Positions 8,351 to 17,422 are shown, counted from the stretch's first letter. The stretch: DNA of 64,000 nucleotides from Bacillus sp. (in: firmicutes) (GCA_012842745.1 DUSF01000033.1:62001-126000); one strand, 5' to 3'. Numbers and translations: made by a program. The notes: generated from the sequence alone by a model not told the origin.

Positions 8351-11300
8351 TTAATTATTCGTTGCGGCTTCAACATCTTTAAACGCCCAATGTGTAGAAG
8401 GTACATCTTGCCATGTTGGTGTCGTTGCTTCTAAAGGCGCACGTTTTAATGCTCGATTGAAGATAGCTACCGCTTCTGCACGTGTTAACGGCTTATTTGG
8501 TTGGAATTCGCCATTTGCCATCCCCTTCATCAAACCAGCTTGACCCACTAATGCAATATCTTTGGATGTCCAGTGTTCCAGGCTATCCTTGAAGCCTGAT
8601 TGCATATCACCACTCAGGCCTAACCAACGACTGAGAATAGCCGCAACCTCTCCACGTATAATAGATTGATTAGGTCTGAATGTACCATTACTAAACCCTT
8701 TCATAAGTCCGCTTGTACTTGCATCTTGAATCACTTCGTATGCCCAATGATCGGAAGCAACATCGGGGTACGTTGTAGAGGTGCCGATTGTTTTCCTACT
8801 TGCTTCCACACGAGATAAGATGGCTGCCATTTCGGCACGGCTGATGCTTGCTTCTGGTTTAAAGGTTCCATCTGGAAATCCTATGATATAAGGTCTTGGT
8901 CTCGCTCCAGATGCAGGAGTTTCTTGTTTTTTCATTTCGTCTCTAAAATGGTCGATGTTCAAGATTGTAAATGTACTAAACTTTGTTACGCGAAACTTTA
9001 ATCCAATTTGTCCCTCTTTATACTCAACTATCTCCGGTATTATTAACTCACTTTCCCCATCATCATGTTCAATAAAGATTGCCAGGTTTTCCAAAAACGC
9101 TTGTCTTTCTGCTAGATTGGTCGGTAATGTCACATCCCGTAAAGGTAATACTACATCAACCGGACGATTTTGAAGATTCGTCTCAATGATGATTGGCCGA
9201 CCAATCACTTGGACTGTTCCGTCCACCGCTATGTCTTGAACTACCTTTACCATTATTGCACGGTTTTTCACTTCATTTTTCCCTGATTCCCCTTTAATCG
9301 GAGAAATCTTAAAATTGATATCTTTATTTAATCCCACTAATGTTTCAGCTGGAAGATTGATTTGAACATTTTCGGTATAAAATTCAAGGCCTATCCCTCC
9401 TGATGCGAAATCCTTTACTGCATCGACAGTTAGGTTAACAGAGATTTGGGATACCTCGTCTTTCGCATCCGGTATCATAATACGAGCGATGGTTTGCCTT
9501 GCTTCTTTTGCATTTTTCACTATTTCCTTTGCTTGCTCCGCTTCGAGGTCTACTTCATCTTGTTTCGTTCCATTAGGTTTTGTTGTTCGGTTTGAAGTGA
9601 TGGTTGAACTATTTTGTCCCTTTCCAAGACCAGCTGTTTCGATACCAACTGATATTTTCTCTATGTTTGTTATAGGGGTTGAGCCACCACCCCCACCTCT
9701 ACTATTTCCACCTGAAGATACATCTGAGCTTTCACTTGGTTGTTTGATTATTTTGATAGTAAAAACTTTTGTATCTGAGATGCCGTTTCTACTGATTGTT
9801 GCGACTAAGGTAATTGTCTGATCCCCTTGGGTATTGGTTGGACGGGTGACTTGACCACTCGAGCTGAGATGATTCGGATTGCTTGATGCCCAACTAATCG
9901 TTGTTCCGTTAGAGCCACTTGTCGGGAGCACCAAGTTTTGCGTAACATTATCGGCATGATCTGTACCACCATATCCTATTGTGAGAGTAATTGTATCCGC
10001 TGTAACAGCCTCCATGTCATTCAAATACTCTTCTTTCAGAACTTTTAACGTAAAGTCTTTCGTATCGAAAATACCATTTTTACTAATTGTTGCAGTTAAG
10101 GTAATCGTCCTATCACCTTGGCTTTTGGACGGACGGGTGACTTGTCCACTGGAACTGACATAGTTCGGATCACTAGATACCCAACTAATCGTTGTTCCAT
10201 TAGAGCCACTTGTCGGGAGTATTACATCTTGCGTAACACTATTAGGATTGTCTGTACCACCGTACCCGATTTTTAAAGTTGCTTTATCCGACGATGCCGC
10301 TTCCTCATCTGTCGCCTCCTGTTTCAGTAGCATCAACGTAAATTCCTTTGTAGCTTTGATACCACTTCTGCTAATTGTTGCAGTTAAAGTAACCTCATGA
10401 TCCCCTTCACTGTATGTTGGTTGCGTGACGGTTCCATCATTCTTCACATACATTGTATTATTGGAGACCCAACTGATTGTTGATCCATTGGCTCCACTTA
10501 TTGGAAACGTCATATTTTGGGTAACCCCATCGGCATTGTCTGTCCCACCATATCCTATCAAAAGAGAACTCGTATCTACCGTAACAGCTTCGGTATTATT
10601 CATGGCTAACTTCGTTGGTACATTACTTTGACCCATATAGTTATCCCCCCAAGCCACGACCGTTCCATCACTTTTTAATGCTAGGGAATGTAAGCGGCCT
10701 GCTGAGATAGCCACTACATTATCAAGACCAGCAGGTATTTTGGATTGACCGTAGTAGTTATCCCCCCAGGCGACGACCGTTCCATCACTTTTTAAAGCAA
10801 GAGAATGGTCACCGCCCGCTGAGATGGCTACTACCTTATCTAGACCATTGGGCACAGTAGTTTGACCTTTACCACCATTTCCCCATGCCACAACCGTTCC
10901 ATCCTTCTTTAATGCTAGAGAATGGAATAAACCTGCTGAGATAGCGGTTGTATTTTTTTCTAAGCTAGAGGGGACAAAGGTTTGAGGTCCCCATTTCACG
11001 ACCGTTCCGTCACTCTTTAATGCTAGGGAATGGTCACCACCCGCTGAGATAGCGACAACATTATTTAGACTACTCGGTACAGTCGTTTGGCCGTACTGAT
11101 TATTCCCCCAGGCAGCGACCGTTCCATCTTCCTTTAAGGCTAAGGAATTGTTGAAGCCTGCTGAGATAGCCTCTACTTTACCTAGATCATTAGGCACAAT
11201 AGTATTACCATAGGATTTATCCCCCCAAGCGACAACCGTCCCATCACTTTTTAAAGCTAGGGAATGGTTATTACCTGCTGAAATAGCTTTCACATCATCT

Positions 11301-11524
11301 AGGCCATTGGGTATAGTGGTTTGACCATTCTGGTTATTCCCCCATGCCACGACCATTCCATCCTCCTTTAAAGCTAGTGAAAGGTTACCGCCCGCTGAAA
11401 TAGCTTTTACATAGGGTGCTTCATCTGCTTGTACTGTTTTTTGCTCAACAGCAGGAAGCACGCCAATTAAAAAAATGATTAAACTAAAAATAATTTTATT
11501 GAATCTTTTCAATCCTTTTTTCAT
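8351..11524 (-). CDS. Large SLH surface protein with RCC1-like repeats
   Basis: A secreted 1057-residue protein. After a signal peptide (IIFSLIIFLIGVLPAVEQ) come about seven to eight repeats of roughly 36 residues with the pattern AISAGGDHSLALKSDGTVVAWG, the RCC1 (beta-propeller) repeat. Then follow three Ig-like domains (each with TLxIGYGGTD and SGSNGTTISWxSS), a Gly-rich linker, a pre-SLH domain, and three SLH repeats at the C terminus (FPDGTFKPEASISRAEM, SNGTFRPNQSI, ANGEFQPNKPLTRAEA). The anchor is thus C-terminal, opposite to its neighbour. The protein stops inside or just after a fourth SLH start (DVPSTHWAFKDVEAATNN). Start ATG is preceded by GAGGAG. Role inferred: wall-anchored display of a propeller domain. 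Confidence 0.88.
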   Translation of the reverse strand: MKKGLKRFNKIIFSLIIFLIGVLPAVEQKTVQADEAPYVKAISAGGNLSLALKEDGMVVAWGNNQNGQTTIPNGLDDVKAISAGNNHSLALKSDGTVVAWGDKSYGNTIVPNDLGKVEAISAGFNNSLALKEDGTVAAWGNNQYGQTTVPSSLNNVVAISAGGDHSLALKSDGTVVKWGPQTFVPSSLEKNTTAISAGLFHSLALKKDGTVVAWGNGGKGQTTVPNGLDKVVAISAGGDHSLALKSDGTVVAWGDNYYGQSKIPAGLDNVVAISAGRLHSLALKSDGTVVAWGDNYMGQSNVPTKLAMNNTEAVTVDTSSLLIGYGGTDNADGVTQNMTFPISGANGSTISWVSNNTMYVKNDGTVTQPTYSEGDHEVTLTATISRSGIKATKEFTLMLLKQEATDEEAASSDKATLKIGYGGTDNPNSVTQDVILPTSGSNGTTISWVSSDPNYVSSSGQVTRPSKSQGDRTITLTATISKNGIFDTKDFTLKVLKEEYLNDMEAVTADTITLTIGYGGTDHADNVTQNLVLPTSGSNGTTISWASSNPNHLSSSGQVTRPTNTQGDQTITLVATISRNGISDTKVFTIKIIKQPSESSDVSSGGNSRGGGGGSTPITNIEKISVGIETAGLGKGQNSSTITSNRTTKPNGTKQDEVDLEAEQAKEIVKNAKEARQTIARIMIPDAKDEVSQISVNLTVDAVKDFASGGIGLEFYTENVQINLPAETLVGLNKDINFKISPIKGESGKNEVKNRAIMVKVVQDIAVDGTVQVIGRPIIIETNLQNRPVDVVLPLRDVTLPTNLAERQAFLENLAIFIEHDDGESELIIPEIVEYKEGQIGLKFRVTKFSTFTILNIDHFRDEMKKQETPASGARPRPYIIGFPDGTFKPEASISRAEMAAILSRVEASRKTIGTSTTYPDVASDHWAYEVIQDASTSGLMKGFSNGTFRPNQSIIRGEVAAILSRWLGLSGDMQSGFKDSLEHWTSKDIALVGQAGLMKGMANGEFQPNKPLTRAEAVAIFNRALKRAPLEATTPTWQDVPSTHWAFKDVEAATNN

Positions 11525-11741
11525 TTGGACTAATCTCCTCTCTGAAAATACAGAAAATCAAATGCAATCTCAAAAATTGTGAAAACTATTAAGTTGCACG
11601 AACTTTTGTTGAAAAAACTTTATAAACGATTTACAACAATTGACTCTATTGTAAGTAATCTGAATAATAAAACAGAAATACTTATTAAGTTTAATAGTAA
11701 TACTTATTAGGTATTACTTAATAGGGAGGAAAAGAGGTTAT

Positions 11742-11810
11742 ATGGAATTAATGTATATTGATATTGTATAGTTCTAGTAGAGGAACTGAATTTTAGTATA
11801 TCTGCCGTAA
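11742..11810 (+). pseudogene. Relic of a duplicated LysR gene start
   Basis: Starting at an ATG behind GGGAGG, the first 60-odd bases align base for base with the beginning of the LysR gene at 4194 (ATGGAA-TAA-G-ATAT, TAGTTCT-G-AGAGGAACT-AATTTTA), but now contain stops. It then jumps straight to the LysR terminator, so nearly the whole gene was deleted. Confidence 0.75.
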
Positions 11811-11814
11811 TAAA

Positions 11815-11862
11815 AAACCAACTCCCACTTTACATAGTAAACAAAGGAGTTGGTTCTTTTTT
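11815..11862 (+). terminator. Duplicate of the LysR terminator
   Basis: AACCAACTCC / GGAGTTGGTT stem with TTCTTTTTTA tail, differing by only a few loop bases from the hairpin at 5113-5160. Confidence 0.7.
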
Positions 11863-11870
11863 ATTTATTA

Positions 11871-11970
11871 TTATTTTGGTAATCTAGTAATCATCGCTAC
11901 CGCTTCTGCACGTGTTGCATTGCCTTTTGGATTAAATGTTCCGTTAGGTAAGCCGCCCACTATTTGAGCG
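11871..11970 (-). pseudogene. SLH-domain 3' remnant
   Basis: Minus-strand reading gives IVGGLPNGTFNPKGNATRAE followed by AVAMITRLPK and a stop: the last half of one SLH domain, nearly identical to the tail of the remnant at 3552. No start or upstream domain remains. Confidence 0.75.
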
Positions 11971-12043
11971 TGGTTTTTCATTAAGCGAACTCGAAACAAT
12001 TGCTGATTTCAATTTACTTTTTATTCGTGATTCGCTTCTTAAA

Positions 12044-12655
12044 TTATTGATTCCCTTGTTTCACCCATTCCGCAACTGTTACAGTTCGCTTAGCTTGATG
12101 CTTGACAGCTGCTTGAACATCTTCTATCATGTTGCCGTTCTGGTCAACTGTCACACTTGTTCCATATGGATTACCTCCTGCACCGAAAGTTACTGGGTCT
12201 GTATAACCAGGTGCAGCAACAATGGCTCCCCAATGGTACATTGTCGTATAGAGCGATAAAATCGTTGCTTCTTGGCCGCCATGTGCATTTTGTGCTGAGG
12301 TCATGGCACTTACAACTTTATTCACAAGCTTGCCATTAAACCAGAGGCCACCAGTTGTATCTAAAAATTGTTTCAATTGTGATGGCATATTACCAAATCG
12401 GGTTGGCACACTGAAAATAATCGCATCTGCCCATTCTAGGTCATTCAATGTAACCTCTGGAACATCTTTCGTAGCCTCAACATGGGCTTTCCAAACAGGG
12501 TTTCCTTCAATCGCAGATTGTGGGGCAAGTTCAGGCACTTTTAATACCTTTACCTCCGCACCAATTTCCTTTGCACCTTCCTCTGCCCATTTTGCTAACT
12601 GATAATTAGTTCCACCTATACTATAGTAAATCACTGCTAATTTTACGTTTGTCAT
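12044..12655 (-). CDS. wrbA: WrbA-type NAD(P)H:quinone oxidoreductase (flavodoxin-like)
   Basis: A 203-residue FMN flavodoxin-fold protein. The phosphate-binding start is KLAVIYYSIGGTNYQLAKW, with the WrbA-type FSVPTRFGNMPSQLKQFLD (about 84-102) and the GGQEATILSLYTTMYHWG (about 126-143) segments. WrbA proteins carry out two-electron reduction of quinones, avoiding semiquinone radicals. It sits downstream of a pirin gene and an MhqR-like regulator on the same strand, which supports a role in quinone or electrophile detoxification. The ATG is preceded by GGAG at nine bases. Whether it shares a transcript with pirin across the 84-base gap is not shown. Confidence 0.88.
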   Translation of the reverse strand: MTNVKLAVIYYSIGGTNYQLAKWAEEGAKEIGAEVKVLKVPELAPQSAIEGNPVWKAHVEATKDVPEVTLNDLEWADAIIFSVPTRFGNMPSQLKQFLDTTGGLWFNGKLVNKVVSAMTSAQNAHGGQEATILSLYTTMYHWGAIVAAPGYTDPVTFGAGGNPYGTSVTVDQNGNMIEDVQAAVKHQAKRTVTVAEWVKQGNQ

Positions 12656-12739
12656 CGTTTCATTCTCCTTTTCTGAACCTAATTTTTTTGATAAATTCGA
12701 CTTTAATATGCCACTAATTATTTATTTCAATAACTGTTT

Positions 12740-13444
12740 CTATTCATTTGCTTTTTTCATTTCAATCATTAGAATGTGTGATGTTTCCACTGCTTTAATT
12801 ACAATATTTTCTTCAACAATCTCCATTCCATCCCTATCTACTAGCTCAATTCCATTAATAGTGGATGTTCCTTCAATTTGAACTAAATAGGCCTGCCTGC
12901 CTTCTTTCACTGGGAAGCTAATTTCTTTTCCTTCCTCCAATTCCAAAGAATAAATATTAGCATCTTGATGAATTTTGATTGGGGCATCTCCATCTATCTC
13001 TGAAACCATATGAAGCCAATCATTTTTTCGCTCTTCCCACTTAAATCTAAAATCACCATAGTTAGGATTATGACCATTTTGATTAGGAAAAATCCAAATT
13101 TGCAGCAACCTGAGCATATCTTCTCCTAAATTATGCTCGCTATGATACACCCCTGTACCTGCACTCATGTATTGAACGTGTCCGCGTGTAATTGTATTTT
13201 CATTTCCCATGCTATCACGATGTGTTAATTCCCCATTGATAACATAAGAGATGATTTCCATATTGCTATGAGGATGTGTTCCAAAGCCTGTTTGCGACTG
13301 AATCAAATCATCATTAATTACTCGTAAAACCCCAAACTGGATATTGTCTGGATTATAATATTCAGCGAATGAAAAGTGAAACTTACTTTTTAACCAGCCA
13401 AGATTGCTTGAACCCATGTTATTGCTGTCGATTTTTTTTAACAT
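12740..13444 (-). CDS. Pirin family protein
   Basis: A bicupin of about 234 residues. The pirin signature is visible: FGTHPHSNMEIISYVINGEL followed by HRDSMGNE, then VQYMSAGTGVYHSEHN, where His and Glu residues bind the metal of the N-terminal cupin. Some pirins, such as E. coli YhhW, cleave quercetin. The ATG at 13444 is chosen over the one at 13474 because GGAGAG lies seven bases upstream of it. A half-conserved copy of the regulator's palindrome lies about 60 bases upstream, so it is probably repressed by the neighbouring MarR protein and induced by quinone-like electrophiles (inference). Confidence 0.88.
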   Translation of the reverse strand: MLKKIDSNNMGSSNLGWLKSKFHFSFAEYYNPDNIQFGVLRVINDDLIQSQTGFGTHPHSNMEIISYVINGELTHRDSMGNENTITRGHVQYMSAGTGVYHSEHNLGEDMLRLLQIWIFPNQNGHNPNYGDFRFKWEERKNDWLHMVSEIDGDAPIKIHQDANIYSLELEEGKEISFPVKEGRQAYLVQIEGTSTINGIELVDRDGMEIVEENIVIKAVETSHILMIEMKKANE

Positions 13445-13500
13445 AATTATTCTCTCCAATCTAATAAAAATCAAATAAACATTTTGTTATTAATTAGTAC

Positions 13501-13516
13501 ATTATGAATTCGAGAT
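13501..13516 (-). promoter_or_regulatory. Imperfect MhqR-type operator before pirin
   Basis: Minus strand ATCTCGAATTCATAAT: the left half equals the perfect palindrome at 14005, the right half is degenerate. It lies between the regulator gene and the pirin start. Confidence 0.5.
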
Positions 13517-13531
13517 ATTAAGCTAAAAAAA

Positions 13532-13987
13532 TTAGAAATCTTGGGTGTGATAACCTAATTTTTTTAACAGCTGTATTAGAATCTGTTTTTCATCAGCATC
13601 TAATCCACTGCATATTTCATTTATTGCCGCTTTATGTTTAGGAAAAACCTCATCCATGAATTCAATCCCAGATGGTGTGATGACAGCATAAGTAATGCGA
13701 CGATCTTTTGGGCAAGGTTTTCTCTCTAGTAAGTTTTTCTTTTCTAGCTTATCGACGACATACGTTATACTGCTACTGGCAATCAATACCTTTTCCCCAA
13801 TTTTTTGAATAGGCTGATCTCCCTTGCTATAAATCAACTCAAGCACAGCGAACTCTGTTGGATTCAGCCCCAAACACTTAATGTCCTCTTCAACCCGCTT
13901 TTTTATTGATTGGAAGGCTCTGGACAGGACAATAAACACCTTTAACGACAGCGCCTCTTCCCTTTGGTTTTCGTCATGAATCTCCAT
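13532..13987 (-). CDS. mhqR: MarR-family repressor, MhqR-like
   Basis: About 151 residues with the MarR winged helix. Segments VLSRAFQSIKKRVEEDI, LNPTEFAVLELIYSKGDQPI, IGEKVLIASSSITYVVDKLE and CPKDRRITYAVIT match the B. subtilis MhqR (YkvE) repressor as I recall it. MhqR represses quinone-detoxification genes and is relieved by methylhydroquinone and catechol. A perfect 16-base palindrome of the MhqR type lies just upstream, so it should autoregulate. The start at 13987 is preferred over 13996 because GGA abuts the first ATG too closely. Downstream genes on the same strand are pirin and WrbA, a fitting regulon. Confidence 0.82.
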   Translation of the reverse strand: MEIHDENQREEALSLKVFIVLSRAFQSIKKRVEEDIKCLGLNPTEFAVLELIYSKGDQPIQKIGEKVLIASSSITYVVDKLEKKNLLERKPCPKDRRITYAVITPSGIEFMDEVFPKHKAAINEICSGLDADEKQILIQLLKKLGYHTQDF

Positions 13988-14004
13988 AAATACCATTCCT
14001 TTTT

Positions 14005-14020
14005 ATCTCGAATTCGAGAT
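14005..14020 (-). promoter_or_regulatory. Perfect MhqR-type operator
   Basis: ATCTCGAATTCGAGAT, a perfect 16-base palindrome centred 25 bases before the repressor start. It matches the MhqR box described for B. subtilis. Confidence 0.75.
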
Positions 14021-14049
14021 AATTATATATTAATTTCTATTCTATTGTC

Positions 14050-14082
14050 AAATAAAATAAAAACGGTTAGCCCAAAGGGCTA
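14050..14082 (-). terminator. Intrinsic terminator of the VTT gene
   Basis: TAGCCC-TTT-GGGCTA stem on the minus strand followed by a GTTTTTATTTTATTT tract; the stem includes the stop codon of the gene. Confidence 0.75.
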
Positions 14083-14634
14083 CTTCTTCATAAAACGGCA
14101 AAAATAATAAAAAATAATGATACATAATGCTATGGCGGTGATCCCGATTTGATATTGCGTTTTCCAGCTCAAAAAACTCTGAACTGAATACGCTTCTATT
14201 AGCAATGCAGGAATTTTACCAACAGTGCTGGCAATGGCAAACTGCGTCGTCTTCATTCTACTAATGGAAGCCGCAAGGGTGACAAGCCCAGACGGAACAA
14301 ACGGGAAAATTCGTAGGGTAAGCACTAAAATAATAGCCTCCAGCCCTTGGGCATTTTTTAATTTTTCTATAAATCTATTGGACGGTTGCTTATTTAACTT
14401 GTTCTCAAGCGCTCGAACTCCCTTTCTATATAAAATAAAGCTGATGATTGCACCAATGGCCTCACCGGCAATCGATAGGAATAGTCCAAATTGAAATCCG
14501 AAATAAAATATATTTGCTGCTGTAATAAATGTACTAGGAATAAAACCAGCTACGGAAATAGTTATATTAATGATAATACTTACAATTGCTGCGATTAATG
14601 TATGATCTGGTAAAAGCTTTATTAAAAAATCCAT
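14080..14634 (-). CDS. TVP38/TMEM64 (VTT-domain) membrane protein
   Basis: About 184 residues with several membrane segments. The VTT/SNARE-associated signature is present: GFIPSTFITAANIFYFGF, an amphipathic GEAIGAIISFILYRKG, and the LRIFPFVPSGLVTLAAS segment (near 120). Family members (DedA and TVP38 relatives) are linked to lipid scrambling or membrane homeostasis, but this one is not assigned. The ATG at 14634 is used because GGAGG stands five bases upstream; the earlier ATG at 14670 has none. It is flanked by terminators on both sides and is probably monocistronic. Confidence 0.82.
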   Translation of the reverse strand: MDFLIKLLPDHTLIAAIVSIIINITISVAGFIPSTFITAANIFYFGFQFGLFLSIAGEAIGAIISFILYRKGVRALENKLNKQPSNRFIEKLKNAQGLEAIILVLTLRIFPFVPSGLVTLAASISRMKTTQFAIASTVGKIPALLIEAYSVQSFLSWKTQYQIGITAIALCIIIFYYFCRFMKK

Positions 14635-14686
14635 TACAACCTCCATAATAATTTGCTGATTGATTCCCAAAATCAGTGTCTACTCA

Positions 14687-14730
14687 AAAAGCCAAATTCC
14701 CCACCAGCAATATCGAAGAATTTGGCTTTT
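14687..14730. terminator. Terminator between histidine kinase and VTT gene
   Basis: AAAAGCCAAATTC (14687-14699) pairs with GAATTTGGCTTTT (14718-14730); T tracts flank both ends. Confidence 0.7.
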
Positions 14731-14788
14731 ATACTTATTATCTTTTAAAGAATAATTCGACAATTTACTACTATTTTCCTTCGTTTTT

Positions 14789-16735
14789 TTAATCAAGTGG
14801 TAAATAAATTGTAATCGTAAAACCCTGCCCTTTTTTCGATTCAACATATATTTCGCCGTTAAGTTCCTTTACGCGCGACCTCATCGTTGTTAAACCTAGG
14901 CCCGACTGAATTTCATCGACCCCTTCCCCATTATCCTTTAATTTAAAAATAATATTGTCATCGGATTCATAGAGGGTGAAATCAAAGTGGCTACTACTTC
15001 CATGTCTAATTCCATTTGTTAGCCCTTCTTGGAGTGCACGGTAGAGTAAAGCTTGCTTTTTTGCTGATAGAGGGTTTGTTACGTTAATTATTGAATTTAT
15101 TTTTACACCTGTAATTTCTTCTGTATTTGAAATAAAATTCCTTAAAGAAAATAAGTAATCACTGATTCCCGTATGATTATCGTCCTTTAACAATCTCAGT
15201 GAATTTCGTATTTCCCTAAGACCAATCCGAATTTGCTCTTGTGATCTTTCAAATTTCTCTATTGCCACATCTGGTTTATTTTGAATTAATCGTTTCCCAG
15301 CCTCAATTTGGATATTGATTGTTGTCAGTGTATGTCCTACTGTATCATGAATTTCTCCTACAAGCCGGTTGCGCTCTTCCAACACCATTTTTTCACTTAG
15401 AGCAATGGCAGTTTCTTTCATTGATTGAGCTAACGACTCTGTTTGCAAAACGACCCGTTCTTCTAGCTTTGTATTAGCCTCTTTCAATAAAGCATTTAGT
15501 CGGCCTGTTTCATTGAAAGTTCTTCCATATTCCCGAGTCAGCATTATAAATTGTGATAAAAGATGAATGAAAAAGCCTGCTGGCATCATATCAATTGAAT
15601 TAATAAATCCATTATAGTACAGTAAATCATTAACAACTGTAGCGTAGAATAATAGGCATGTCGTAAAGCTTAAAATTGCCCCCTGACGTTTACGAAGCAT
15701 AGCAACAAACATAACATACAAAAAATAAACAAGTAGTGCCTCAGCTACAAAACTAAATGGTTTTAATAAGTAAATAAAAATAGTTGGGGATGTGAATACA
15801 ACAATCAATGAAAGGGTACCTGTAATGAATAGAGAAGCTCGATATATAAATACATTCCATTCATTCGGATATAGCGTTTTCAAAAAAATAACATAGAAGA
15901 AAAAGCCTAAAAAGACCGTTAAATATTCTATTTTCACTTCTAATGCCCAGTTGAATTCAGGGAAAATTCGCATCCACAGTACCTGGTCAATTAATAAATT
16001 TCGCAAAGCCATGTCAAACGCAACTAGCGAAAATGCCAATGAACGAAGTTCATGCCTACGAATAAAATAAAACAATATATGATAAAAACTAATCAAAATA
16101 TACAAACCAAAGAAAACACTTACTTTCGCGACTGCTTTCTCTTTGAAATCATTCACTACTAGACTATCGCCGAACAAAATTTCTTCCCAAGTACCACTTT
16201 TAATATGATAATAGTTAGAAGTAGTAATCACAATTTCAACTTCATTTGAATTTGGAATAAAGGTATATACTTGTGGCAAGTACTTTGGTTTCATCGCTTC
16301 CTTGCTTGTACCAACCTCACCAACCTTCCCTTTAAACTTTCCATCAATATACAGCTCATATGCCGTACTAACGGATGGTATATAAAGGGCCTTTTGCTCA
16401 CCAATGTCACGCTCAGGAATTTTCAAGGATAAATACAATGTACCGTATCCATGCTTTGGTAAAATTTTACCTTCTTCATACTCAATGCTGGACCACATTC
16501 CTGGTAGAGGAATCATCGCTGTAGGCTGATGCTGCTCTATTTCACTTGGCTGCAATAATTTATTCCAATAAAAAAGCCACTCACCATTTAATGGAATCAA
16601 CTCATTTGGATTCGCCTTCTGTAAATCCATCTTTCCAGATTGTGCAAAAACTTGGCCGTTTGCACTACTATTCATAGAAAAATAAAAAAGGAGAATAAAT
16701 ATTGCTGTTAATAGAGTTATAATTTTACTCTTCAT
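14789..16735 (-). CDS. 7TMR-DISM sensor histidine kinase
   Basis: A 648-residue kinase. A signal/membrane segment (ITLLTAIFILLFYFSM) leads to an extracellular beta-rich domain of the DISM type (about 30-195), then seven membrane helices (about 200-400), a coiled-coil linker, and a HisKA_3 dimerisation domain with GEIHDTVGHTLT (phosphoacceptor His). The ATPase domain follows with LTNGIRH (N box), KDNGEGV and GLGLTTMRSRV. This places it in the NarL-partner group. The start is directly after the stop of the response regulator, with a GGTGGG site inside that gene, so the two are translationally coupled. The signal is unknown; DISM domains often bind carbohydrates or similar small molecules. Confidence 0.9.
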   Translation of the reverse strand: MKSKIITLLTAIFILLFYFSMNSSANGQVFAQSGKMDLQKANPNELIPLNGEWLFYWNKLLQPSEIEQHQPTAMIPLPGMWSSIEYEEGKILPKHGYGTLYLSLKIPERDIGEQKALYIPSVSTAYELYIDGKFKGKVGEVGTSKEAMKPKYLPQVYTFIPNSNEVEIVITTSNYYHIKSGTWEEILFGDSLVVNDFKEKAVAKVSVFFGLYILISFYHILFYFIRRHELRSLAFSLVAFDMALRNLLIDQVLWMRIFPEFNWALEVKIEYLTVFLGFFFYVIFLKTLYPNEWNVFIYRASLFITGTLSLIVVFTSPTIFIYLLKPFSFVAEALLVYFLYVMFVAMLRKRQGAILSFTTCLLFYATVVNDLLYYNGFINSIDMMPAGFFIHLLSQFIMLTREYGRTFNETGRLNALLKEANTKLEERVVLQTESLAQSMKETAIALSEKMVLEERNRLVGEIHDTVGHTLTTINIQIEAGKRLIQNKPDVAIEKFERSQEQIRIGLREIRNSLRLLKDDNHTGISDYLFSLRNFISNTEEITGVKINSIINVTNPLSAKKQALLYRALQEGLTNGIRHGSSSHFDFTLYESDDNIIFKLKDNGEGVDEIQSGLGLTTMRSRVKELNGEIYVESKKGQGFTITIYLPLD

Positions 16736-17422
16736 TTATAAATACCCACCATTTTCATCCAATAACTTTTGAAAATAGACAATGGCTTTCGAGCGATTAT
16801 TAATACCAATTTTATTATAAATATCACTAATATAATTTTTTACAGTGCCTTCACTAATATAAATTCGCTCAGAGATTTGCTGGTTATTAAAACCACGAAT
16901 CATTAACGAAATTATTTCCTTCTCGCGCACGGAAAAATGCATAGGCACTTCTTCGAATTTTTTATTAATTTCAGATTCGGCCTCATATGTCTTTGATAAT
17001 TCAGATACTTTCAGAGCTAGTTTCGTAGCAATATTACTAGGAAGGATCATTTGTCCTTTAGCCGCATCACGAACAGCCCCAATTAATTTATCTCCTTGTA
17101 TATCCTTTAATAGAAATCCCTTTGCTCCGCCGGCGAGCGAATCAACAATCAATTGATCCTCATCGAAAGTCGTCAGCATAATAACACTAGTATCTGGAAA
17201 ATCATTTGTAATTCGTCTCACACTTTCAACACCATTCATAATTGGCATTCTAATATCCATTAGAACGACCGAAGGTGAAAATTCCTTCACAAACTCATAG
17301 GCTTCCTTTCCATTCGAAACAGTACCAATCACTTCCATATCTTCTTCTAATTCAAGTATCGTTTTCAAACCATCTCTCATTAATGTTTGATCATCCGCAA
17401 TCAAGATTGTGATTAACCCCAT
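16736..17422 (-). CDS. NarL/FixJ-type response regulator
   Basis: Receiver domain (first 120 residues) with ILIADDQ, phosphoacceptor LMDIRMP, the conserved MLTTFD switch residue and KGFLLKD lysine; C-terminal LuxR-type helix-turn-helix with FSVREKEIISLMIRGFNNQQ and ISEGTVKNYISDIY. It is the partner of the kinase encoded immediately downstream. Two starts are possible: an ATG at 17446 with GGGGA abutting it, and an ATG at 17422 with GGTGG four bases away. I list the latter with low certainty. The regulon is unknown. Confidence 0.88.
   Translation of the reverse strand: MGLITILIADDQTLMRDGLKTILELEEDMEVIGTVSNGKEAYEFVKEFSPSVVLMDIRMPIMNGVESVRRITNDFPDTSVIMLTTFDEDQLIVDSLAGGAKGFLLKDIQGDKLIGAVRDAAKGQMILPSNIATKLALKVSELSKTYEAESEINKKFEEVPMHFSVREKEIISLMIRGFNNQQISERIYISEGTVKNYISDIYNKIGINNRSKAIVYFQKLLDENGGYL

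Larger units (their letters stand above)
11630..11970. repeat. Second, decayed copy of the LysR-SLH junction
   Basis: About 110 bases upstream of the LysR relic match the promoter region of the intact LysR gene (4085-4193): both have TGTAA-TCTGAATAATAAAA, AAATACTTAT, and TAGTAATACTTATTAGGTAT. The match continues through the LysR start, the terminator hairpin and an SLH 3' end. The 520-base gap between the RCC1-SLH gene and wrbA is filled by this decayed duplicate. Confidence 0.7.
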
